From assembly GCA_036267955.1 (NCBI GenBank), contig DATAVB010000058.1:1-64000 (forward strand): a stretch of 64,000 nucleotides of DNA, given 5' to 3'. The translations under genes were made by a program, and so were the position numbers. This document shows positions 8,986 through 17,868 of the stretch, piece by piece. Within the stretch, counting starts at the first letter, position 1, and each line of letters begins with the position of its first letter. The DNA comes from DATAVB01 sp036267955 (lineage in GTDB: Bacteria > Actinomycetota > Actinomycetes > Mycobacteriales > QHCD01). Below the pieces are notes generated by a model that made no database searches, was not told the DNA's origin, and saw only the letters and a list, made by a program, of their open reading frames with translations.

Positions 8986-9987
8986 TCAGAGCTCGGAGAG
9001 CGCGACGATCCGCTTCTCCTCGACCGACTTGTACGCGCCAAGGATCATCTTGAGGACGTTGAGGCCCTCCTCCTCGGTGTTCACCGGCCGCTTTCCGTCG
9101 CGGACGCAGGCGACGAAGTCGGCGATCTCGGCGGCGAAGGCATTGACCTCGGGGAATTCGATCGTGTGCGTTTCGCCACGGATCTCCTTGTGCCACAAGG
9201 TCTTTCCGTCACTCCACAGGCTGCCGTTCTCGCCGACGACGGAGAATTTCTCGGTCACCGCGGCCGGCTCGTACGCCCAACTGGTGACGATGCTGCCGAC
9301 CTTGCCGTCGGCGAACCGGACCAGCACCTGGGCCGAGTCCTCACCCTCGGAGAAGGTGAGCTTGTGGGTGGAGACCATCGCGGCCACCTCGGTCGGCTCA
9401 CTCGCCGCGAGGTAGAGCAGCAGGTACGACGGGTGGTAGCCGGTGTCGATCAGCTCGCCGCCGCCCGCGGTCTCCTTGTGCGCCCGCCAGCCCATCCCGT
9501 CCGAGGAGGTCATCTTGTTGGAGAAGCTGTCGGTGGTTCGCAGCTCGTAGACCTTGCCGATGATGCCCTCGTCCAGCAGCTCCCGGGCCTTGGCGACCGG
9601 CGGCATGAAGAGCTGGTTGTGCGCGCACATCAGCGTGACGCCGTTGGCCGCGACCGCCGCCCGGACCCGCTCGCCCTCCTCGGTGGTGAGGCACAGCGGC
9701 TTCTCGCAGAGGATGTGCTTGCCGGCGTTCGCCGCTGCGATGATGGCGTCGGCGTGCAGGTGGTGCGGCAGGCAGATGTCCACCGCGTCGATGTCGGCGG
9801 CCTTGATCATCTCGTTGTAGTCGCTGAAGACCGCGGCCCCGCCGGCCTGCTCGGCCCGCCGGTCGGCGTTCTCCTTGACCACATCGGCGACCGCCGTGAT
9901 CTTGGCCTGGTCCGGAATGGCGAGATATCCGTTGACGTGCGGGTTGGCGATGCCGCCGGCTCCGATGAGCCCAATTTTCACAGTCAC
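8986..9987 (-). CDS. Gfo/Idh/MocA family oxidoreductase
   Basis: A 333-residue NAD(P)-dependent dehydrogenase of the glucose-fructose oxidoreductase / inositol dehydrogenase family. It has the Rossmann motif GAGGIA at residues 9-14, the EKP motif at 95-97 with the conserved lysine 96, and the C-terminal substrate domain. The GGGELIDTGYHP stretch holds the usual Asp/His active-site pair. Substrates are sugars, inositols or their derivatives. It lies 11 bases downstream of a second Gfo/Idh/MocA gene and almost certainly shares its transcript, suggesting consecutive steps of one sugar pathway. Confidence 0.92.
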   Translation of the reverse strand: MTVKIGLIGAGGIANPHVNGYLAIPDQAKITAVADVVKENADRRAEQAGGAAVFSDYNEMIKAADIDAVDICLPHHLHADAIIAAANAGKHILCEKPLCLTTEEGERVRAAVAANGVTLMCAHNQLFMPPVAKARELLDEGIIGKVYELRTTDSFSNKMTSSDGMGWRAHKETAGGGELIDTGYHPSYLLLYLAASEPTEVAAMVSTHKLTFSEGEDSAQVLVRFADGKVGSIVTSWAYEPAAVTEKFSVVGENGSLWSDGKTLWHKEIRGETHTIEFPEVNAFAAEIADFVACVRDGKRPVNTEEEGLNVLKMILGAYKSVEEKRIVALSEL

Positions 9988-9998
9988 GATCTGTCCCC

Positions 9999-10985
9999 TT
10001 AGGAAAGGCTGTTCAGCGATACGGCCGACCCGCTGGTCGCGGAGCGATTTGCGGCGTCCATCAGCCGGGTGAGGTCCAGGCCGATGTCGACGTTGTCAGT
10101 GGCCCAACTGCCGTTCTCGACGTGCTGCACCCACTGGGTGAACGCGGACGGTTCGTTGCCCGGGATCTCGACCTCGGACCATTCCTTGGCATCGCCGGTC
10201 CGCACCAGCAGCTTGGCCTCCGGGGTGCCGTAGAGCAGGCTGCCCTCGGTGCCGTGCACCTCGATGGTGAACGGGGAGTGCCGGTTGGAGAAGCCCGCCT
10301 CGGCGATGCCGAGTTGACCGTTGGGGTAGCGCAGCACGGCGACGGCGTTGTCCTCGACGGCCCGTCCGGTGATGTGGCCGTAGCTGGCCTGCACGCTTTC
10401 CGGCAGCCCACCGAAGAGCCGGTTCAGATACATCGGGTGGCAACCCAGGTCGACCATCGCGCCGCCACCGGTCGGGATCGGGTCGAAGAAGTGGGCCGGG
10501 AGCCAGCCCTCGCCGACCGCCCCGTTGTGGGAGAGCCGGACCCGGACGAGAGTGATCTGGCCGAGGTCGCCGGACGCAATCACCTTCTGGACGGCCTGCG
10601 TATAGCCGTCGTACAGGCGGGGGAGTGACAGGACCAGGCTGACGCCGGCCTTGCGCACCTCGGCGAGGATTGCCTCGGCGTCGGTAAGGGTCAGCGCGAG
10701 CACCTTCTCGGTGAAGATGTGCTTGCCGGCCCGGGCCGCCGCGGTGATCACCTCGGGGTGCACGTTGCTCGGCGTATCGACGATGACGCCGTCGATCTCC
10801 GGATCCTTCAGCAGTTCCTCGAGATTGTCGTGGAACGGCACCTTCAGCTCTTCGGCCCGGGCCCGCCCGCGCGCCGCGTCCTCATCCCAGGCCGCGACGA
10901 TCTCGACACCGGGATGCTCGGTCGCCTGGCGGGCGTAATCGCGGGCGTGGACGTGCCAGAAACTCAGCATCGCGACGCGGATCAT
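9999..10985 (-). CDS. Gfo/Idh/MocA family oxidoreductase, atypical N-terminus
   Basis: A 328-residue member of the same family as its downstream neighbour. The EKP motif appears as TEKVL (Glu93, Lys94), and GGGAMVDLGCHPMYL is the catalytic Asp/His region. It is odd in lacking the GxGxxG dinucleotide motif: the first strand reads MIRVAMLSFWHVHARDY. This pattern occurs in a subgroup of the family, so it need not be inactive. First gene of a two-gene operon, with the promoter in 10986-11100. Confidence 0.88.
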   Translation of the reverse strand: MIRVAMLSFWHVHARDYARQATEHPGVEIVAAWDEDAARGRARAEELKVPFHDNLEELLKDPEIDGVIVDTPSNVHPEVITAAARAGKHIFTEKVLALTLTDAEAILAEVRKAGVSLVLSLPRLYDGYTQAVQKVIASGDLGQITLVRVRLSHNGAVGEGWLPAHFFDPIPTGGGAMVDLGCHPMYLNRLFGGLPESVQASYGHITGRAVEDNAVAVLRYPNGQLGIAEAGFSNRHSPFTIEVHGTEGSLLYGTPEAKLLVRTGDAKEWSEVEIPGNEPSAFTQWVQHVENGSWATDNVDIGLDLTRLMDAANRSATSGSAVSLNSLS

Positions 10986-11105
10986 CGGGTCCTTCCCTCA
11001 AGCTTCAACGTTGACAAATCGACCCTAGAACCGCAGGCAGGTCCGGCACAGGGCACTGACCACAACTGGACGTGACACGCCGACACGGCATATTCACCAG
11101 CTGGG

Positions 11106-12297
11106 CTGACGCGTCGGCGCGTGCTCGGCAGCGCCGCCGGTATCACCGGTGCCGCGGTGGCATCAATGGCACTGCCGCCGAACGTACGCAAGGCACTGGC
11201 GGCCGAGCCCAACCGTCCCGGCTCCTTCCGCGACATCAAGCACGTCGTGATGCTGATGCAGGAAGACCGTTCGTTCGACCATTACTTCGGCACCATGGCC
11301 GGTGTGGCCGGATTCAACGACCCGCAGGCGATCAAGCAGGCCAACGGCCGCTCAATTTTCTACCAGCCCGATTCGGTTAACCCGGACGGATATCTGCTGC
11401 CGTTCCACCTGGACACTCTGAGCACCAACGCGCAGGCCATTCCGTCGACCAGCCACGCCTTCGACGTGCAGCACTCGGCACTCAGCGGCGGCATGTCGAG
11501 GTGACCGGCGGTTACACGTGGACCACGTACGCCGAAAGGCTGGAAGCCGCCAGCGTGCCCTGGAAGGTTTACCTGGAGCCGGAGAGTTCCGGCTACCACA
11601 TGCTGCAGCATTTCAAGCAGTTCAAGAATGCGCCGACCACGTCCCCGCTTTATCAGAAGGCGATGACGTACGGCCCGATCGGGCAGTTCGAATACGACGC
11701 GATGAACGACAGGTTGCCGGCCGTTCCTGGCTGATGACCTCGGGCGCATCGACCGAACACCCCAACGACACCCCGGCCGCCGGCGCCGCTTATGTGGCGG
11801 CGAAAATCGACGCGATCGCCGCCAATCCCGATGTCTGGGCTAAGACGGTATTCATTCTCAATTACGACAGGAACGATGGCCTCTTCGACCACGTGGCCCG
11901 TCCGGTCCCGATACCGGGAACGCCGGACGAATTCGTCAAGGACCTTTCGGTCGGCGGCGGATTCCGGATGCCGTGCACCATTGTTTCGCCGTGGACCGCT
12001 GGCGGCTGGGTGGCCAGCCAGAACTTCGACCACACCTCGGCCCTGCAGTTCCTGGAGAAGTTCGCCGGGGTGAAGGAGACCAACATCAGCGCATGGCGGC
12101 GGAAGACCTTCGGTGACCTGACCTCGGCCTTCCGGTTCAACAGGACGGCCAAGCCGCCAGTGCTGCCGGACACCTCCGGCCGGGCGATCCTGGCCAGCTA
12201 CGAGGTCGGTCAGCAGCCCAAGCCGGTGTTCCCGGGCGCCAACCAGACGCCGCCGAAGCAGGAGAGCGGGCACCGGCCGAGCACGCCCGGTTCCTGA
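11106..12297 (+). pseudogene. Decayed Tat-exported phospholipase C / acid phosphatase family gene
   Basis: Three reading frames together resemble one bacterial phospholipase C-family phosphoesterase. The first part has a twin-arginine signal (TRRRVLGSAAG from 11109) but no ATG, GTG or TTG ahead of it after the in-frame stop at 11073, followed by MLMQEDRSFDHYFG, the altered form of the family motif MQENRSFDHYFG. This frame stops at 11504. The second (11501-11734) resumes at GGYTWTTYAERLEA, which in intact relatives lies some 60-70 residues further on, so a central piece is missing. It is out of frame with the third part (about 11730-12297), which has AAKIDAIAANPDVWAKTVF, NYDRNDGLFDHV and SAWRRKTFGDLTSAF. 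Internal deletion, frameshift and lost start make a functional enzyme unlikely. Confidence 0.85.
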
Positions 12298-12356
12298 CCG
12301 ACAGCCCGATAACTCCGGACGACCCTGAAATCCGTACGACGCCGATAGCCCGACCG

Positions 12357-12421
12357 CCGATCGAAGCGCGCTCTACCCGCCAAAACCGGCCTCTGGGCCG
12401 GGTAAAGCGCGCTTCGATCGG
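12357..12421. repeat. Palindromic repeat, family 2, copy 1
   Basis: Inverted arms of 23 bases (12357-12379 and 12399-12421) match with one mismatch and enclose a 19-base loop ending in TCTGGGC. The arm core is GATCGAAGCGCGCT. The same architecture recurs at 45266-45330, and an isolated right arm follows at 12441-12462. Confidence 0.9.
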
Positions 12422-12440
12422 CCGGCGCGGCCGGTGAACC

Positions 12441-12462
12441 AGGTAAAGCGCGCTGCGATCGG
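12441..12462 (+). repeat. Isolated half-copy of the family 2 palindrome arm
   Basis: The sequence GTAAAGCGCGCTGCGATCGG repeats the right arm of the adjacent palindrome with one internal difference, starting 41 bases downstream of it. No matching left arm is visible, so it looks like a relic of a tandem copy. Confidence 0.7.
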
Positions 12463-12620
12463 GGGACGCGAGCGGTGGACCGGCACGGCGGCACGACGCT
12501 CCTGGATCGAGCGAACGCCGACCGATAGACCGGAGGCAGGTCGCGCTCCGGAGCCGAGTTGACCGTCCCGTAGGGTGACCGGCGACAGCGGGGCTGATCG
12601 GCGGACACGGGGCAGGAGAA

Positions 12621-13670
12621 ATGCGGCTCGGACTCAACCTGGGCTACTGGGGTGCCGGCAACGATGCCGACAACCTCGCGTTGGCGCGTGCCGCCGACGA
12701 GCTCGGCTACTCGGTCGTCTGGGTCGCGGAGGCCTACGGCTCCGACGCGCCGACCGTGCTTGCCTGGGTCGCCGCGCAGACCTCCCGGGTCGACATCGGC
12801 TCGGCCGTGATGCAGATTCCGGCCCGCACCCCGGCGACGACCGCGATGACGGCAGCGACTCTCGACACGCTGTCCGGCGGCCGATTCCGTCTGGGGCTGG
12901 GAGTTTCAGGGCCGCAGGTCTCCGAGGGCTGGCATGGCGTGCGGTTCGACTCGCCGCTCGGCCGGTCCCGCGAGTACGTCGCGATCGTGCGGCAGGCGCT
13001 GCGCCGGGAGCGGCTGCGCTTCGACGGTGCGCACTACCAGTTGCCGCTGCCCGACGGTCCCGGCAAGGCACTGACCCTCACGGTGCACCCGGTGCGCGAG
13101 CGAATCCCGATCTACCTGGCCTCGATCGGCCCCCGCAACCTGCATCTCACCGGTGAGGTCGCCGACGGCTGGCTCGGCATCTTTGTCTCCCCGGAACATT
13201 CCGGCGACCAGCTGGCCACGTTGGCCGCGGGCCGGACCGCCGCGGAGTCCACAATGGACGGATTCGACGTCGTGGCCACCGTTCCGCTCTGTTTTGGCGA
13301 CGACCACGCCCAGGCGGTCGACCAGGTCCGGCCGTACGCGGCCCTCTACCTCGGCGGCATGGGCAGCGCGAAACAGAACTTCTACAACGCGCTGGCGGTC
13401 CGCATGGGTTACGAGCAGGCCGCGGCCGAGGTGCAGGAGCGCTACCTGGCCCGCGACTACGCGGGCGCGGCCGCCGCCGTGCCGGACGATTTCATCGACA
13501 CCACATCGTTGGTCGGCTCGCCCGCACGGGTGACCGAGAGAATGCAGGCATATGCGGAGGCCGGAGTGACAACCCTGACCGTCCTGCCCTTCGGGGCGAC
13601 CCTTGCCGAACGGCTCGACGCCGTCCGGGGCGCGGCGGAAGCGCTCGACCGCGCCGGGGTGGGTGCGTGA
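12621..13670 (+). CDS. LLM class F420-dependent oxidoreductase
   Basis: A 349-residue luciferase-like monooxygenase-fold protein. It begins MRLGLNLGYWGAG and continues with VVWVAEAYGSDAP, a long TIM-barrel and the family signature LDTLSGGRFRLGLGVSG. Actinobacterial members of this type use coenzyme F420 instead of FMN; that is family knowledge, since the cofactor cannot be proved here. The start has a GGCAGGAG site six bases upstream. Its stop overlaps the GTG of uppP by four bases (GTGA), so the two are translationally coupled. Substrate unknown. Confidence 0.9.
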   Translation: MRLGLNLGYWGAGNDADNLALARAADELGYSVVWVAEAYGSDAPTVLAWVAAQTSRVDIGSAVMQIPARTPATTAMTAATLDTLSGGRFRLGLGVSGPQVSEGWHGVRFDSPLGRSREYVAIVRQALRRERLRFDGAHYQLPLPDGPGKALTLTVHPVRERIPIYLASIGPRNLHLTGEVADGWLGIFVSPEHSGDQLATLAAGRTAAESTMDGFDVVATVPLCFGDDHAQAVDQVRPYAALYLGGMGSAKQNFYNALAVRMGYEQAAAEVQERYLARDYAGAAAAVPDDFIDTTSLVGSPARVTERMQAYAEAGVTTLTVLPFGATLAERLDAVRGAAEALDRAGVGA

Positions 13671-14488
13671 ACGGCGGGGAGGCCATTGTCCTGGGCGTCG
13701 TCCAGGGCCTCACCGAATTTCTCCCGATCTCCAGCACGGCCCACCTGCGGATCGTCCCGGCCCTGGCCGGTTGGAAGGACCCCGGCACCGCCTTCACCGC
13801 GGTTGTCCAGCTCGGCACCGTCGTCGCGGTGGTGGTGTATTTCTGGCGCGAGATCATCCAGATCGTGGCGGCCTGGTTCCGCGGGATCCGGGACCGGTCG
13901 GTGCGCGGGACACTGGAATATCGGCTCGGCTGGTACGTCATCTTCGCGACCATCCCGATCGGCATTCTGGGGCTGATCTTCCAACACCAGATCGATCACG
14001 GCGCCCGCAATCTCTGGCTCATCGCGAGCACCGAGATCGTGCTGGGGCTCGTACTGCTGCTGGCGGAGCGGGTCGGTAAGCGCAACCGGACCGAGGAGGA
14101 GATCGGCGTACGCGACGGCCTCATCGTCGGCTTCGCGCAGTGCGCTTCGCTGGTGCCCGGCGTATCGCGGTCCGGGTCGACCATCACCGCCGGCCTGTTC
14201 GTCGGTCTGGACCGGCCGGCGGCGGCCCGCTTTTCCTTCCTGCTGTCGATCCCGGCCGTGGTGCTGTCCGGCCTGTTCGAGCTGAAGGACCTCGGTCAGA
14301 ACGGCGGCCCGAGCCTGGCCTTCACCGCCCTGGCGACCGTGCTCGCCTTCGTCGTCGGGCTCGCCTCGATCCACTGGCTGATCAGGTACCTGAGCAAGCA
14401 CAGCACCGGCGTCTTCGTGCTTTACCGGATTCTGCTGGGCGGGCTGCTGTTCGGCCTGCTGGCGGCCGGCACGATCTCGGCCACCTGA
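13667..14488 (+). CDS. uppP: Undecaprenyl-diphosphatase UppP (BacA)
   Basis: A 273-residue integral membrane phosphatase that recycles the cell-wall lipid carrier by converting undecaprenyl diphosphate to the monophosphate. Both signature motifs are present: EFLPISSTAH (residues 17-26; Glu17 catalytic) and PGVSRSGST (164-172; Arg168). Hydrophobic segments cover the rest. Loss of this enzyme generally raises bacitracin sensitivity. The GTG start overlaps the preceding LLM gene. UppP next to a histidine phosphatase and DUF3090 gene is the usual actinobacterial context (compare Rv2136c-Rv2133c), here interrupted by a DUF2891 and a CDF gene. Confidence 0.96.
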   Translation: MNGGEAIVLGVVQGLTEFLPISSTAHLRIVPALAGWKDPGTAFTAVVQLGTVVAVVVYFWREIIQIVAAWFRGIRDRSVRGTLEYRLGWYVIFATIPIGILGLIFQHQIDHGARNLWLIASTEIVLGLVLLLAERVGKRNRTEEEIGVRDGLIVGFAQCASLVPGVSRSGSTITAGLFVGLDRPAAARFSFLLSIPAVVLSGLFELKDLGQNGGPSLAFTALATVLAFVVGLASIHWLIRYLSKHSTGVFVLYRILLGGLLFGLLAAGTISAT

Positions 14489-14493
14489 CCCGG

Positions 14494-15519
14494 TCAGGTC
14501 AGAAACAACACCGCATACGCCGCGAGCCAATGCTCGACCATGTAGTCGCTGCCGCTGACGACCGGCAGCGCCGCGTCGGCGTGCCGCCAGGCGGTCGACC
14601 GCATCACCTCGACCCGCGGATCACCGGCCGGCAGCGTCGCGGCGAGCTCGCGCCAGCACCAGGCCCGGCTGAGGTTGAGGCCATGCAGGTGCGCGTTCTG
14701 CCCGTCGGAGGCGTCGTCGACCACGGCCGGTACGAAGAGGCTCTCCGGCCGGCCGTCGGCGATCCCGGGCAGGAATCGCGCTAGCCAGTCCGGGAAGTCG
14801 GCCGGCCCCAGCAGCCGGCTCATCAGCTCGGCCTCGGTCAATGCCGGGGACAGGAAGTCGTGCGCCGAGGGCTCCCACGCCGCCGGATAATCCCGGTCAC
14901 CGGCGAACCAGCGCCGCCCCGCTGCGGCGACCGCCTCGGCCAGCTCCGGATCGGCCCGCTGGGCGTAGTCCAGTGCCCGGCTCAGCCCGAACGCGCTGTT
15001 GGGATGCAGCCCGTACCGGACCGGGTGGGTCGCCGCGCCGAGCCAGTCCAGGTACGCCGTCCGCAACGCCTGCGCCAGCGGCTGGAGGGCAGCGGCCCAG
15101 CGCGCCGCGTCGGGGTCGTCCCAGGTCATCAGCTCGTGCGTGAGCGTCAGTCCCCAACTCCAGCCGTACGGTCGTTGCCTGGCGCGGTTTCCGCGTACGC
15201 CCATGAACTCGGCCTCGACCCGCAGCGGCTCGGGCGCGAGGTGCCGGTCCAGGGCCGCCCGGATGCCCGCGCCCGGCACGGCGTCGGGCGCGACCCGCAG
15301 CAGCCGGACCAGCAGCCAGTGCATCTCCACACAGGAATGCCAGTCGAAACTGCCGTAGAAGGCCGGATTGCGATCCAGCGGCCGCGGGAAATCGCTCGGC
15401 CCGGTCATCGTGTGGCTGACCCCGGCCGGGAACTCCCGATCGATGTTCGTCAGCGCGACCGTGGCGAATTCGGCGGCCCGCTCGGACAGCAGATCCGCGG
15501 CACGACTCGTTGTGTCCAT
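14494..15519 (-). CDS. DUF2891 family protein
   Basis: A 341-residue soluble protein matching DUF2891: the early pattern NPAFYGSFDWHSCVEMHW (about residues 50-67) followed by an all-helical barrel-like sequence rich in Trp and His (YGLHPNSAFGLS, HLHGLNLSRAWCW). Its fold probably resembles glycosidase-type alpha/alpha barrels, but no activity has been established. I chose the ATG at 15519 (MDTTSRAADLL). The gene converges on uppP with five bases between the stops and lies 17 bases downstream of the CDF transporter, so it is probably cotranscribed with it. Confidence 0.85.
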   Translation of the reverse strand: MDTTSRAADLLSERAAEFATVALTNIDREFPAGVSHTMTGPSDFPRPLDRNPAFYGSFDWHSCVEMHWLLVRLLRVAPDAVPGAGIRAALDRHLAPEPLRVEAEFMGVRGNRARQRPYGWSWGLTLTHELMTWDDPDAARWAAALQPLAQALRTAYLDWLGAATHPVRYGLHPNSAFGLSRALDYAQRADPELAEAVAAAGRRWFAGDRDYPAAWEPSAHDFLSPALTEAELMSRLLGPADFPDWLARFLPGIADGRPESLFVPAVVDDASDGQNAHLHGLNLSRAWCWRELAATLPAGDPRVEVMRSTAWRHADAALPVVSGSDYMVEHWLAAYAVLFLT

Positions 15520-15536
15520 GGCGAAAAACCCTACCG

Positions 15537-16502
15537 TCAGGGGGTTTCCGGGGGTGGTCCGGACCGTTCGGCGGACCGGGCCCGCTCCCGGGCCGACGCG
15601 CGGGTCGCGTCCAGGAAGACCTGGGTCACCTCGGGATGCCGTTGGTGCAGGGCCTGGTCGATGCGCGCGCTGGCCCGCTCGATGCCGTCCGAGTCGAGGC
15701 CGTCGGCGAGGTCCAGCCGGGCGGCCACGAGCACCTCGTCCGGACCAAGCTGCATCGTCAGCACCTCGACCACCGCGTCCACCTCGGGTTCGGCGGCGAG
15801 TTCCCGCCACAGGTGCGCCCGCAGCTCCGGGTCGGCCGCCTCGCCGATGAGCAACTCCTTGGTGTCCCGGCCGAGCGCGAAGGCGACGTAGGCGAGCAGC
15901 ACGCCGATGCTGATGGCCGCGGCGGCGTCCCACTGCGACCGGCCGGTCACCTGATGCAGCGCAATGCCGGCGGCGGCGAGGATCAGCCCGATCAGTGCCG
16001 CGGAGTCCTCGGAGAACACCGTCTTGACCGTGGGGTCCGAGCTGCGCCGGATGTGCTCGAAGAACCCGCGGCCCTCGGCCCGCGACTCAGTCCGGAGTTG
16101 GTGCACCGCGGTCCACCAACTGATGCCCTCCGCGACGAAGGACGCGCCGAGCACCAGGTAGGACAGCAGCACCTCGCTCTCGCCGTGCTCGGGGTGCAGC
16201 AGGCCGGTAACGCCCTGGTAGACGGAGAACGCGGCGCCAGAGACGAAGATCCCGACGGCAGCCAACAGTGACCAGAAGAACCGCTCCATGCCGTACCCGA
16301 ACGGGTGGGTGGCGTCCGGTGGCTGGGCGCTGCGCCGCAACGAGGTCAGCAGAAAGATCTCGTTGGTGGTGTCGGCGACCGAGTGCGCGGCCTCGGACAG
16401 CATGGCGCTGGAGCCGCCGAGGATGCCGACGATCAGCTTGCCCACGGCGATGACCAGGTTGACGAGGAGGGCTACGACGACGGTCCGACGACTCTCTGCC
16501 AC
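15537..16502 (-). CDS. Cation diffusion facilitator (CDF) transporter
   Basis: A 321-residue CDF family exporter. Segment II carries the metal site HSVADTTNE (His40, Asp44) and a later segment has the second pair, EDSAALIGLILAAAG. After about six hydrophobic segments comes the cytoplasmic domain (residues 215-300). Such proteins expel Zn, Co, Fe or Mn by proton antiport. A GGAAT site is nine bases before the ATG. It is transcribed divergently from the histidine phosphatase gene across only 77 bases, and upstream of DUF2891. Confidence 0.93.
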   Translation of the reverse strand: MAESRRTVVVALLVNLVIAVGKLIVGILGGSSAMLSEAAHSVADTTNEIFLLTSLRRSAQPPDATHPFGYGMERFFWSLLAAVGIFVSGAAFSVYQGVTGLLHPEHGESEVLLSYLVLGASFVAEGISWWTAVHQLRTESRAEGRGFFEHIRRSSDPTVKTVFSEDSAALIGLILAAAGIALHQVTGRSQWDAAAAISIGVLLAYVAFALGRDTKELLIGEAADPELRAHLWRELAAEPEVDAVVEVLTMQLGPDEVLVAARLDLADGLDSDGIERASARIDQALHQRHPEVTQVFLDATRASARERARSAERSGPPPETP

Positions 16503-16565
16503 CTGAGATTCCTACCGCATGCCGGGCCCGGGCGGCTGCCCGCCCGGCCCGATCATCGGTTCGGC

Positions 16566-16571
16566 TAGTGT
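16566..16571 (+). promoter_or_regulatory. -10 hexamer TAGTGT for a leaderless start
   Basis: TAGTGT ends eight bases before the GTG at 16580. It overlaps the alternative GTG at 16568, which argues against that earlier start. Confidence 0.5.
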
Positions 16572-16579
16572 CGAACGAC

Positions 16580-17287
16580 GTGACCACCCTGTTGCTGCTG
16601 CGCCACGGCCGTACTCCTGCGAACGTCGGGGCCGTACTCGCCGGCTGGACGCCCGACGTCCACCTCGACGAGGTCGGCGAAAAGCAGGCCGCCGCCCTCG
16701 CCGAGCGACTCCGTCCGGTCCCGTTGGCGGCCCTCGTCGCCAGCCCGCTGGACCGGTGCCAGGAGACCGCGGCCCGGGTCGCCGCCGGTCGGGACGGCCT
16801 GATCGTGCGGACCGATGCCCGGCTCGGCGAGGTCCGGTACGGCGACTGGACCGGACGGCCGCTCAAGGATCTGACCAAAGAGGCGATGTGGAAGGTGGTC
16901 CAGCAGCATCCCTCGGCCGCCGTCTTTCCCGGTGATGCCGGAGAGCGGATGGCCGACATGCAGTCCCGCGCCGTCGCTGCCGTACGGGAGACCAACGCGG
17001 CGCTGGACGACAACGTCGTCTACGCGGTCTGCAGCCACGGCGATGTGATCAAGGCGATACTTGCCGATGCATTGGGCATGCACCTGGACCTGTTCCAGCG
17101 GATCGTCGTCGATCCGTGTTCGGTCTCGGTGGTGCAATACACCGAAACCAGGCCGTTCGTGGTGCGGGTCAACGACACCGGCGGCGACGTACAGGCGCTG
17201 ATCCCGCCCAAGCGGCGGCGCCGGCGCAAGGCGTCCAGCGACGCGGTCGTCGGTGGCGGCGCTGGCGCGTCGTCCGGGAACGAATAG
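16580..17287 (+). CDS. Histidine phosphatase (MSMEG_4193/Rv2135c type phosphoglycerate mutase-like)
   Basis: A 235-residue histidine phosphatase. LLRHGRTPAN carries the phospho-accepting His within the first ten residues, followed by an Arg in ASPLDRCQETA, a Glu in GEVRYGDW and the second His in CSHGDVIKA. I chose the GTG at 16580 (MTTLLLLRHG), which matches relatives and sits eight bases after a TAGTGT hexamer; an in-frame GTG at 16568 would add four residues. A basic tail (PPKRRRRRK) ends the protein. It precedes DUF3090 and the SCO1664-type gene, a widely conserved actinobacterial trio. The physiological substrate is unknown. Confidence 0.9.
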   Translation: MTTLLLLRHGRTPANVGAVLAGWTPDVHLDEVGEKQAAALAERLRPVPLAALVASPLDRCQETAARVAAGRDGLIVRTDARLGEVRYGDWTGRPLKDLTKEAMWKVVQQHPSAAVFPGDAGERMADMQSRAVAAVRETNAALDDNVVYAVCSHGDVIKAILADALGMHLDLFQRIVVDPCSVSVVQYTETRPFVVRVNDTGGDVQALIPPKRRRRRKASSDAVVGGGAGASSGNE

Positions 17288-17290
17288 GGT
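17285..17290 (+). promoter_or_regulatory. -10 hexamer TAGGGT for DUF3090, leaderless
   Basis: TAGGGT overlaps the stop codon of the phosphatase gene and ends seven bases before the ATG at 17298, the geometry of a leaderless transcript. Confidence 0.5.
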
Positions 17291-17297
17291 CGACACT

Positions 17298-17858
17298 ATG
17301 CAACGCCAGGTCTTCGTCTTCGATCCTCCGGAGCGGTTCGTCGCCGGCACGGTCGGCCAGCCGGGGGAGCGCACCTTCTTCCTGCAGGCTCGCGACGCCA
17401 TGCAGACCGTGAGCGTCTCGCTGGAGAAGGTGCAGGTCTCCGTCCTCGCCGATCGGCTCGAGGAGCTGCTCGGTGAGGTGCAGCGCCGCCGCGGCGAGGA
17501 GGAGGCGCTCCCGGTCGACCCCGCCGAGCCGGACACCGCGCCGCTGGACACTCCGGTGGAGGAGCAGTTCCGGGTCGGTGCCATGGGCCTGGCGTGGGAC
17601 GCCGAGGCCGACCGCATCGTCGTCGAGGCGCAGGCGGCCACCGAGGAACCCGTCGACGAGTCGACGATCCTGGAGGACGTCGAGGAGGGGCCGGACGCGC
17701 TGCGGGTGCGGATCACGCCCGTCGCCGCACAGTCCTTTGTGGCCAGAGCCCGCCGGGTCATTGCCGCCGGCCGTCCACAGTGTCCGCTGTGCGCGCTGCC
17801 GCTGGACGCGCAGGGGCACGTCTGCCCCCGGCAGAACGGCTACCGGCGCCAGACGTGA
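17298..17858 (+). CDS. DUF3090 family protein
   Basis: A 186-residue protein of DUF3090, an actinobacterial signature family. It begins MQRQVFVFDPPERFVAGTVG, has an acidic linker in the middle, and ends with a zinc-ribbon-like tail: CPLC at about 166-169 and HVCPRQNGYRR. The four-residue spacing and paired Cys/His suggest a metal site. Function is unestablished. The ATG at 17298 follows a TAGGGT hexamer by seven bases, so a leaderless message is likely. The SCO1664-type gene starts ten bases after its stop and is probably cotranscribed. Confidence 0.92.
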   Translation: MQRQVFVFDPPERFVAGTVGQPGERTFFLQARDAMQTVSVSLEKVQVSVLADRLEELLGEVQRRRGEEEALPVDPAEPDTAPLDTPVEEQFRVGAMGLAWDAEADRIVVEAQAATEEPVDESTILEDVEEGPDALRVRITPVAAQSFVARARRVIAAGRPQCPLCALPLDAQGHVCPRQNGYRRQT

Positions 17859-17868
17859 CGCGCATCCG

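Larger units (their letters stand above)
12298..12620. other. Intergenic region with a palindromic repeat and a candidate promoter
   Basis: This 323-base region holds the 65-base palindrome at 12357-12421, an extra isolated copy of its right arm at 12441-12462, and a TAGGGT hexamer at 12571-12576 that could be the -10 of the LLM oxidoreductase gene, leaving a leader of roughly 40 bases. No gene is visible. Confidence 0.6.

Noticed and set aside
10093..10101. TTGTCAGTG, a match to the first half of the PafBC promoter motif
   Set aside because: It is inside a coding region and eight bases later reads GCCGTT rather than TAnnnT, so the second half is missing.
9999..10985. Gfo/Idh/MocA gene without GxGxxG considered as damaged
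   Set aside because: Length and remaining motifs are intact and it is the first gene of a tight operon; a subgroup without the canonical loop is plausible.
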